From the NCBI RefSeq assembly GCF_900090325.1, contig NZ_FMHW01000002.1:7398501-7462500 (forward strand): DNA of 64,000 nt. Direction: 5' to 3'. The notes beneath the pieces were generated by a model. It worked only from the letters and a program-made list of their open reading frames with translations, was not told the DNA's origin and made no database searches. Shown piece after piece: positions 8,951 to 15,958 of this stretch (position 1 is the first letter of the stretch; each line of letters starts with the position of its first letter). The position numbers and the translations under genes are program-made. This DNA comes from Micromonospora pallida. GTDB taxonomy: Bacteria > Actinomycetota > Actinomycetes > Mycobacteriales > Micromonosporaceae.

Positions 8951-10057
8951 TCAGCCGCCGGTCAGGCGGGCGGGGGAGTGGGGGGTGGGGTCCACGGGTG
9001 GGGGTTGGGCGGTGGCGAGGGCGGCCAGGAGGGCGCCGGCGGCGGGGGCGGTCTGCACGCCGTAACCGCTGAGCCCGGCGAGCCAGAGGAAGCCGGGCGC
9101 GTCCGGGTCCGGCCCGATCACCGGTACGTCGTCCGGGGCGGCGGTGCGCAGCCCGGCCCAGGCGTGCCGGATCCGCCGGATGGCCAGTGTCGTCGCCTCC
9201 TCCACCCGAGCCGCGCCGAGCGCCACGTCCAGGTCGTCCGGTCGGGCGTCGCCCGGCGGGCAAGGGGCGGCGTCGACCGGGGACACCAGCAGGTGGCCGG
9301 ACTCCGGTTTCAGGTAGAAGGTCCCGCCCACGTCGGCGACCATCGGCCAGCCGGTGACGTCCAGGCCGGGCGGCGCGTCCACCAGGAAGGCGGTACGCCG
9401 CAGCGGCGTCAGACCCACCGGCCGTACGCTGGCGGCCTCGGCGATCTCGTCGGCCCAGGCACCGGCGGCGTTGACGACGGTACGGGCGGTCACCTCCCCG
9501 CCGTCGGTGTCGACCCGCCAGCGGTCCCGTTCCCGGCGCAGGGACCGGACCCGGGTCAGCCGGGCGATGGTGCCGCCGGCCGCCCGGATGCCCCGCAGAT
9601 AGCCCTGGTGCAGCGCGTCCACGTCGACGTCCCGGGTGGCGGGCTTGAGCATCGCCCGCCGGAACCGGTCGACCCGCACGATCGGGCAGATGCCGGGGAC
9701 CTCGGCGAGGTCGATCTCCCGGGCCGGCGGGTCGACCTCGGCCCCGTCGCGCAGGTACGCGTCGAACAGGTCCTCGTCGCCGGGTGGGCAGAGACTCAGC
9801 GTGCCACGCGGGGTGAGCAGCGGGTGCGCGGCGAAACCGGCGGGCGGGTCGGCCAGGAAGTCCCGGCTGGCCCGGGTCAGCGCGCGGACCGCCGGGCCGC
9901 CGTAGTACTCGGAGAACAGGGCGGCGGAGCGGCCGGTCGAGTGGTGACCCGGTACCTGCTCCATCTCGACCAGCAGCACGCGACCGTACCGGGCGAGGTG
10001 GTAGCCGGCGGTGGCGCCCGCGATGCCACCACCGATGACCATATAGTCAATCGTCAC
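8951..10057 (-). CDS. FAD-dependent amino-acid/amine oxidoreductase (DAO family)
   Basis: 368 residues with an N-terminal dinucleotide-binding fold (VIGGGIAGATAGYHLA, residues 7-22), the STGRSAALFSE segment that contacts FAD, and the C-terminal GLSGYGVQTAPAAG motif. This is the glycine oxidase/D-amino-acid dehydrogenase type of fold, which oxidises a C-N bond to an imine. It converges on the MFS gene across a shared terminator, so it may belong to the capsid locus, but that is only positional. The GTG start at 10055-10057 has no ribosome site; a TACTGT hexamer 8 bases upstream suggests a leaderless transcript. Confidence 0.85.
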   Translation of the reverse strand: MTIDYMVIGGGIAGATAGYHLARYGRVLLVEMEQVPGHHSTGRSAALFSEYYGGPAVRALTRASRDFLADPPAGFAAHPLLTPRGTLSLCPPGDEDLFDAYLRDGAEVDPPAREIDLAEVPGICPIVRVDRFRRAMLKPATRDVDVDALHQGYLRGIRAAGGTIARLTRVRSLRRERDRWRVDTDGGEVTARTVVNAAGAWADEIAEAASVRPVGLTPLRRTAFLVDAPPGLDVTGWPMVADVGGTFYLKPESGHLLVSPVDAAPCPPGDARPDDLDVALGAARVEEATTLAIRRIRHAWAGLRTAAPDDVPVIGPDPDAPGFLWLAGLSGYGVQTAPAAGALLAALATAQPPPVDPTPHSPARLTGG

Positions 10058-10076
10058 TGTATTGGACAGTAGTCGG
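10056..10076 (-). promoter_or_regulatory. Probable leaderless promoter with small palindrome
   Basis: ACTGT at 10056-10060 and ACAGT at 10066-10070 form a 5-bp inverted repeat that overlaps the GTG start of the FAD oxidase. On the minus strand the same bases give TACTGT as a -10 candidate 8 bases before GTG. An operator function is possible but unproven. Confidence 0.35.
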
Positions 10077-10160
10077 GCTGATGGCCGGCGGCAATGCCCG
10101 GCGGGGACGGGCCGCGCCGCCGGCCACCGGACGGGTTCCCGGGGCCGTGGTACGGCCGGA

Positions 10161-11378
10161 TCAGGGGCCGCAGTAGAGCAGCCGGTTCGGGGTGCCCGAG
10201 GGCACGCCGGTGACGACGTTCGCCGTCGCCCGGCTGGTCAGGTAGCTGGCCACCTGCGCCGGGGACCAGGTCGGGTTGGCCGACAGGGCGAGCGCGGCGC
10301 AACCGGCGACATGCGCGGAGGCCGTCGAGCCGCCGCTGATCGTGGCGACGGCGGTGTCGCTGGTGTGCCAGGTGGACGTGATGTTCACGCCCGGGGCGAA
10401 CAGGTCGATGCAGCTACCGTAGTTGCCGCTGGACAGCCGGGCGTCGGTCGCCGAGGCGCCGACCACGGTGAGCGCGCCCGGCACCCGGCCGGGCGAGTAG
10501 TTGCAGGCGTTCCCGTTCGAGCTGCCACCGGTCGTGACGTAGGTGATGCCGTGGTTGATCGAGTTGGTCACCGCCGCGTCCAGGGTGGCGTTGGCGCCCC
10601 CGCCGATGGCCAGTTCCGCGACCGCCGGCCGGAGGGCGTTCGCGGTGATCCAGTCGATCCCGGCGATCACCGTGGCGAAGGTGCCGCTGCCCTGGCAGTT
10701 CAGCACCCGTACCGGATGGATCATGACTTCCTTGGCGACGCCGTGGCTGGTGCCGCCGATGGTGCCGGCCAGGTGCGTGCCGTGGCCGTTGCAGTCGTCC
10801 GCCGGCAGCGCGCCGTCGACCAGGTCGATGCCACCGGTGACCCGGGGGCCGAAGTCCAGGTGGGTGGCCCGGACGCCGGTGTCGACGACGTACGCGTGCA
10901 CGTTGTGCGCGGTGTTCGGGTACGAGTACCGGTTGTCGAGCGGCAGGGCGCGCTGGTCGATCCGGTCCAGGCCCCAGGACGGCGGGCCGAACTGCGTACC
11001 GGGGCCGATCAGCGGAGTCACCCGGTTCTGCTCCACGTACGCGACCGCCGGATCAGCGGCGAGGCGACGGGCGGCCCGCTCCGACAGGCGTACCTCGAAA
11101 CCGGTCAGGGCGCTGCGGTAGACGTGGCCGACGGTTCCGCCGTAACGGGCCCGGAGTCGCTCCGCGACCCGGGTGACCTCGCTGCCCGCCGGACGCGTCG
11201 CGTCCTCGCGGAGCACCACGATGTAGCTGTCCCGTACGGCGTCGGCGGCGCCGGCGTGGCGGATCGTGCCCTCGGCGGCCGGGGCGGCCGAGGCGCTGCC
11301 GACCGGAGCGAGGACGGCGGTCAGGGCGGACGCCAGGGCGAGGGCGAGCAGTCGACCCCGCAGGCGTGATCTGATCAT
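10161..11378 (-). CDS. Secreted subtilisin-like protease, degenerate active site
   Basis: 405 residues: signal peptide (about 1-30, ending SASA), an I9 propeptide (SYIVVLRE...), and an S8 peptidase domain. Asp (VVDTG, near 166), His (NGHGTHLAG, near 200) and Ser (GGSTASAHVAG, near 349) are present, but the conserved GTSMASPHVAG is altered around the Ser. The oxyanion-hole Asn found in its neighbour (ASGNSYG) is Gly here (TTGGSSN), and NMSLGG has become ELAIGG. It is a tandem paralogue of the gene at 11447-12685, 68 bases downstream of it. Activity may be reduced or absent; it could still act as a binding or decoy protein. Confidence 0.92.
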   Translation of the reverse strand: MIRSRLRGRLLALALASALTAVLAPVGSASAAPAAEGTIRHAGAADAVRDSYIVVLREDATRPAGSEVTRVAERLRARYGGTVGHVYRSALTGFEVRLSERAARRLAADPAVAYVEQNRVTPLIGPGTQFGPPSWGLDRIDQRALPLDNRYSYPNTAHNVHAYVVDTGVRATHLDFGPRVTGGIDLVDGALPADDCNGHGTHLAGTIGGTSHGVAKEVMIHPVRVLNCQGSGTFATVIAGIDWITANALRPAVAELAIGGGANATLDAAVTNSINHGITYVTTGGSSNGNACNYSPGRVPGALTVVGASATDARLSSGNYGSCIDLFAPGVNITSTWHTSDTAVATISGGSTASAHVAGCAALALSANPTWSPAQVASYLTSRATANVVTGVPSGTPNRLLYCGP

Positions 11379-11446
11379 GATCTCTCCTCCAAGAGGGTCC
11401 GGCCCCGGGGCGAGAGTCGCCCCGGGGCCGGTGGAGTGGCGGTGGG

Positions 11447-12685
11447 TCAGGAGGTGGGGGCCGCGTAGAGCAGCCGGTTCGGGCTACCGGTGCCCGCGTT
11501 GCTGATCACGTTCGGCGTGGCCTGGGTGACGATGTACGAGTGCACCTGGGCCGGGGTCCAGGACGGGTTCAGCTGGAGCACCCGGGCGGCCGCACCCGCG
11601 ACGTGCGGGGAGGCCATCGAGGTGCCGCTGATGGTGTTGGTGGCGGTGTCGCTGGTGGACCAGGCCGACAGGACGCTCACGCCCGGGGCGAAGAGGTCGG
11701 TGCAGGTGCCGATGTTGGAGAAGGTGGCCCGCGCGTCGTTGCTGTCCGACGCGTTGACGGTCAGCGCGGTCGACACCGAGGCCGGCGAGTAGTTGCAGGC
11801 GTTGGCGCCGTACGAGTTGCCGGAGGCCACCGCGTAGGTGACGCCGTCGGCGATCGAGTTGGCCACGGCGGTGTTCAGGGCGGCGGTGAGACCGCCACCG
11901 AGGCTCATGTTCGCCACCGCCGGCTGGCCCGGCAGGTGGTTGCCGGTCACCCAGTTGACGCCGGCGATGACCTGGTCCCAGGTGCCGCTGCCCGCGCAGT
12001 TCAGCACCCGGACGGCGACCAGCCGGACGTCCTTGGCGACACCGTAGGCGTTGCCGCCGACGGTGCCGGCGACGTGGGTGCCGTGACCGTTGCAGTCGTC
12101 GGCCGGGAGCGCGCCGTCGATCGTGTCGATGCCGTCGACGGCCGCGCCGGCGAAGTCGACGTGGCTCTTCCGGATGCCGGTGTCGATGATGTACGCGGTG
12201 ACGCCCGCGCCGGTACTGGTGTAGGTGTACGAGGCGCTCAGCGGCCGGTTCCGCTGGTCGATGCGGTCCAGGCCCCACGGCGGGTTGAACTGGGTGGCCT
12301 GCGTCGTCACCGTGTGGTTCTGCTCGACGTAGTCGACCGACGGGTGCGCGGCGAGGCGCTTGGCGGCCTGCTCCGAGAGCTTCACCGAGAAGCCGTTGAG
12401 GGCGTCACCGTAGACGTTCCCGACGGTACCGCCGAAGCGGTCGGCCAGGGACTTGGCGGTGCTCTTCACCGCGCCCTGCCGGGTGCCGGCGCGGCCGCCG
12501 ACAGCGCTGTCCTTGAGTACCACGATGTAGCTGTCGGCCACGGCCGTCGCGCCACCGGCGCTCCGGATCTCGCCGACGGACGGGGCTGCCGTTGCGGGAA
12601 CGCCGACCATGGCGGTGACCATGGCGGCGCCGGCAAGCGCGCCGACCGCGGCGAAGGTACGCCGGTGAGTGCGGGGGAGTGTCAT
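11447..12685 (-). CDS. Secreted subtilisin-like serine protease (S8), intact
   Basis: 412 residues with a basic N-terminus and hydrophobic signal (ending ATAAPS), an I9-type propeptide/chaperone domain with SYIVVLKDSAV, and a proteinase-K-like S8 domain. The triad is normal: Asp in IIDTG (near 168), His in NGHGTHVAG (near 202), Ser in GTSMASPHVAG (near 352), with the oxyanion Asn in ASGNSYG. Four cysteines resemble those of extracellular proteinase-K-like enzymes. It is probably an exported, self-processed endopeptidase. The downstream gene is a diverged duplicate. Confidence 0.95.
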   Translation of the reverse strand: MTLPRTHRRTFAAVGALAGAAMVTAMVGVPATAAPSVGEIRSAGGATAVADSYIVVLKDSAVGGRAGTRQGAVKSTAKSLADRFGGTVGNVYGDALNGFSVKLSEQAAKRLAAHPSVDYVEQNHTVTTQATQFNPPWGLDRIDQRNRPLSASYTYTSTGAGVTAYIIDTGIRKSHVDFAGAAVDGIDTIDGALPADDCNGHGTHVAGTVGGNAYGVAKDVRLVAVRVLNCAGSGTWDQVIAGVNWVTGNHLPGQPAVANMSLGGGLTAALNTAVANSIADGVTYAVASGNSYGANACNYSPASVSTALTVNASDSNDARATFSNIGTCTDLFAPGVSVLSAWSTSDTATNTISGTSMASPHVAGAAARVLQLNPSWTPAQVHSYIVTQATPNVISNAGTGSPNRLLYAAPTS

Positions 12686-13030
12686 CTCCCGGTCCTCCTA
12701 CTGTGGTGGCCTCTCGTGGGACTCGGGGCCCATCAGAGGCGCTGGACGATGGGAGAATCCTAGCGTCGATATTTACGAACCTGGATTTCTTCGATGTTCG
12801 CGATATGAGGATGATATTGACAAGCTTCTAAGCGTTAGGTATTGCCTCAGGTGTCACGGACGCGTTACACACGATGGTTGGGCCAGTTGTCGGGCAGGAC
12901 GTCGCCATGCCCGGCGCCGTGGGCTGGCCCTGCGGTTGTCACCCCGCGTCCGCCGGCCGGTGCGTAGGAACAGCGTCGCCCCAGGCGGGCTGGGCCGCCT
13001 GGGGCGAGGGTGGGGAGAGGGAGGGCGCCG
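12686..13030. other. Non-coding gap upstream of the subtilase pair
   Basis: About 345 bases without a credible gene. Bases 12760-12850 are AT-rich, and a TAGGAT hexamer on the minus strand (12757-12762) could be a -10 for the protease gene some 70 bases further on. I see no RNA gene or repeat. Confidence 0.4.
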
Positions 13031-13531
13031 TCAGAAGTTGACGTCGACTCCAGCCGCCTTGCAGGCGGCGGTGAGGTCCGTGCCGACCTTCTCGAAGGTG
13101 GGGTTGTCGGCGGCGGCCACCGGGTCCGCGGCCTTGGCCGCCTTGGCGGACTCCGCCGCGAACTGCTTCAGACCGGCGGTCACCGCGCCGTCACCCCCGG
13201 ACGCGGCCAGGGCGGTCATCTTCTGGTCCAAGTCGGTCAGGATCTTGCCGAACGCGGCCGGCGCCGCTGCCGCGTCGCCCTGGAAGACCTTGACGACGGA
13301 TGCCTTCATCTCCTCCCCGATCTGCTTCGTGGCTTCGCAGAGTTCCTTGTCGCTCTTGGTGACCGCTGCCGCCGACGGGGAGGGCGGCTCGGCGGCGGAG
13401 GTGGTCGGCGACGCGGGAGCCGACGCGGCGGGGGGCGCGGACTCCGTCGTGGTGTCCTCCCCGCCGCAGGCGGCGAGAGTCGTCAGAGAGGCGCAGAGGA
13501 GCACAGTGGAGAGGAGGCGAGATGGCTTCAC
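13031..13531 (-). CDS. Small lipoprotein of unknown function
   Basis: 166 residues with a lipoprotein signal peptide ending in LAAC (Cys near residue 21), a Ser/Thr/Pro/Ala-rich linker (about 24-55), and a helical C-terminal domain with two more cysteines (LCEAT and AACKAAG) that may form a disulfide. It is expected to be anchored to the outer face of the membrane. I do not recognise the domain. It stands alone, between the protease pair and a regulator reading the other way. Confidence 0.8.
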   Translation of the reverse strand: MKPSRLLSTVLLCASLTTLAACGGEDTTTESAPPAASAPASPTTSAAEPPSPSAAAVTKSDKELCEATKQIGEEMKASVVKVFQGDAAAAPAAFGKILTDLDQKMTALAASGGDGAVTAGLKQFAAESAKAAKAADPVAAADNPTFEKVGTDLTAACKAAGVDVNF

Positions 13532-13856
13532 GGACGCGGACGGTAGCCGACATCACCCTGTTGGCCCACTTCAGGGTCGGTGGTCCGCGGCCGCCGCTGG
13601 CCCTTCCCTTCCGGGTGCCGTCAGCCCGTCCCCTGGCATCGTTCGGTTGGTCCCGTTATCGGGCGGGCTTCCCGGTATCTCATAGCTTCCCCCGATGGCC
13701 GGTCAACCGACGGTTGGCAGGGTTGCGCGCATCGATGAACGACATTGCTGTGTGGTAAGGTGGTCAAATTTCGAGCGCCGGCGACGGCGGCGACGCCACA
13801 TAACACCATACCGGCACCCGTTTTCAGGAGCGTGAACATAATCTCGAGGGGGGATT
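13532..13856. promoter_or_regulatory. Divergent intergenic region lipoprotein / LAL regulator
   Basis: About 325 bases separating divergent genes. TAAGGT at 13756-13761 matches an actinobacterial -10 for the LuxR gene about 100 bases upstream of its start, and the run GAGGGGGG just before 13857 is its ribosome site. No trace of the missing ATPase half of the regulator is readable here. Confidence 0.4.
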
Positions 13857-15911
13857 ATGGCGACGAGACCGATGCTAGGGAATCAGAAGCCAGTGGGCAC
13901 ACCGGCCGCTGCGGGAGTCACCGAGGAACTGGAACCGGGTCCGCTGGATGGGGATGGCACCGAGCAGGCCCTGCGTAACCTCCTCGGGGCTGAGGTGGAC
14001 CAGAAGCTGGTTGATTTCGCGGCCGGGGCCGGCGGGAATCCGCGCCTGCTGGCCGAACTCGCGCTCGGTCTCGTGGCGGAGGGGCTGGTAAGGGAAAACG
14101 GTGGCGTGGTCCAATTGGTCGAACCCCGCGTTCCGCGTCGCCTCCTCGAATTCGTGGTGAGCCGGTTGGGTGAGCTGAGCGCGAACTGTCAGCAGTTCCT
14201 CAAGGTCGCGGCGGCACTGGGCAGATCGTTCATGCTGGCGGACGTGTCCAGTCTGCTGGGCCGATCCTCGGCTACCCTGCTCACCGTACTGGACGAGGCG
14301 ATGGCGGCGGGGTTCGTCGTCGCGGTCGAGCGGCAACTCGCGTTCCAGAGCGAGTTCGTCCTGCTGGGGATCATCGAGTCGATCCCGGTTCCCGCGCGCG
14401 ACGCCCTGCGGAGTGAGGCGATGACTCTCTCCGGGAGAGGCGCCCAGTCGTACGAGAGCCTGTGGATGACCGAGCGTCCGACCGACGGTGTGGACAGGGA
14501 GGGCGTGGGCGGAGCGTGCTCGAGGGCGCACCGGCTGATAATGAACGGAGACGCGGCAGCCGGGGTACGTGTCGCGGAGCGCATGCTCGCCACCCCGGGC
14601 ATGTCGCCTGCCGACCGGCTCGACGCGGAGGCATCGGTAATTCTGGGTTACTTCCTGCTCGGCAGGAAGGAAGCGGAGAAGGTCGCCCAGAAGGTTCTGT
14701 GGGAACGAGGGGCCGCGCCGGGGGACGTCGCCGCACTGATGGCGTTGGCGGTGCGTTCCAATCTGCTCTGGCGGGCGGGAAAGCTGGCGGAGAGCCTGAG
14801 CCTGGGGCGTGCCGCGGTGCACAACAGCGAAAATGTCGATCCGGTCTGGCGTTTCCACTTCCAGCTCGCGCTGGCCGGAAAACTCGCGAACCTCCGTGAC
14901 TTCGACAAGGCCGAGTCGCTGATCGCCGATGCGGAGGCCGGCCTGCGCGGACTGCCCACGCCGGTCTGGACGGCGGCGCCGGCGGTGATGCGGTCCCGGT
15001 TGTCCCTCCAGGCCGGGCGAATAGGAGAGGCGCGCCGGGAGGCCGAGCTGGCGACGTCCGCGGCGGGGCAGGACGCCGTTCCCATGCTTCGACCTCTCGC
15101 CTATTCCGTGCTCAGCACCGCCTCGTTCTATCTGGGAGATCTCCCCGCCGCCGTCGACTACCTGAGGCGGGCGCACAGTGCCGTGGCGAGCCAGGTGGTG
15201 CTGGACTCCGTGCAGTACGCCTGGGCGGACATGCTCATCACCGTCAAACGGGAAGGGCCCCGGGCGGCTGCCCAACTGTTGTCCGGCAGGTACGGCCATC
15301 TGCCGACGCAGCGGAGCCTGTACATCGAGGATCCGAGTGCCGCCGCGTTCCTGGTCCGGCTCGCCCGCGACGTGGGCGACAGCGACCTCGAGCGGAGCGT
15401 GCTCGAGACGGTGGACGGCCTCGCCGGTGACAACCCCGGAATCTCGGTCATCGGTCTTACCGCCATGCACGCGAAAGCGTTGGCGAACAGCGCCTCGGCT
15501 GCCCTGGCGCTCATCATCGTGCAGTCGCCGGATCCGATCTCGGTGGCCCTGGCGACCGAGGAACTCGCCAAGCTCTATGCCGCCAGAACTCCGCTGGCCG
15601 CACGGCGTACCGATCCGGCCTACTCGGAAGAGGTCGGTCCGGACACCGCCGCCTGCTGGTCCGTTCTCTCGGACATGGAGCGACGTATCGCCTACCTGGT
15701 GAGCGTGGGCCTGACGAACCGACAGATAGCCAAGCAGGTGCATCTGTCGGCGCACACCGTGAACTACCACCTCCGGAAGATCTACCGGAAGTTGGGCATC
15801 AACACCCGGGTCGAACTGGCGCACGGAGCGGCGAGCTACTCGAGCAAGGTCGCGATCTACTCGATGGGCGACGACGAGAACTCCGGCCACATCGCTGGTG
15901 AGGCCGTCTGA
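13857..15911 (+). CDS. LuxR-type regulator of LAL family lacking the ATPase half
   Basis: 684 residues. The C-terminus (about 608-665) is a clear LuxR helix-turn-helix (GLTNRQIAKQVHLSAHTVNYH). The rest aligns by eye to the part of large LAL regulators that follows the nucleotide-binding domain: residues about 25-70 read like the 'PL...ll.a...GGNPlll.el' segment, then PRRLLEFVVSRL and tetratricopeptide-like helices. There is no Walker A or B motif, and the start at 13857 has a strong ribosome site, so the gene begins after a lost ATPase domain. It converges with a full-length LAL gene at 15959-18682. It probably controls the downstream cluster without ATP-dependent switching; that is inference. 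Confidence 0.88.
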   Translation: MATRPMLGNQKPVGTPAAAGVTEELEPGPLDGDGTEQALRNLLGAEVDQKLVDFAAGAGGNPRLLAELALGLVAEGLVRENGGVVQLVEPRVPRRLLEFVVSRLGELSANCQQFLKVAAALGRSFMLADVSSLLGRSSATLLTVLDEAMAAGFVVAVERQLAFQSEFVLLGIIESIPVPARDALRSEAMTLSGRGAQSYESLWMTERPTDGVDREGVGGACSRAHRLIMNGDAAAGVRVAERMLATPGMSPADRLDAEASVILGYFLLGRKEAEKVAQKVLWERGAAPGDVAALMALAVRSNLLWRAGKLAESLSLGRAAVHNSENVDPVWRFHFQLALAGKLANLRDFDKAESLIADAEAGLRGLPTPVWTAAPAVMRSRLSLQAGRIGEARREAELATSAAGQDAVPMLRPLAYSVLSTASFYLGDLPAAVDYLRRAHSAVASQVVLDSVQYAWADMLITVKREGPRAAAQLLSGRYGHLPTQRSLYIEDPSAAAFLVRLARDVGDSDLERSVLETVDGLAGDNPGISVIGLTAMHAKALANSASAALALIIVQSPDPISVALATEELAKLYAARTPLAARRTDPAYSEEVGPDTAACWSVLSDMERRIAYLVSVGLTNRQIAKQVHLSAHTVNYHLRKIYRKLGINTRVELAHGAASYSSKVAIYSMGDDENSGHIAGEAV

Positions 15912-15935
15912 CCGACGGTGACAACCCGGGTAGGG

Positions 15936-15955
15936 ACCCGGTCCGCCGACCGGGT
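15936..15955. terminator. Terminator between convergent LAL genes
   Basis: An 8-bp perfect stem (15936-15943 with 15948-15955) and a 4-nt loop fill the short space between two convergent regulator genes. Confidence 0.6.
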
Positions 15956-15958
15956 TGG

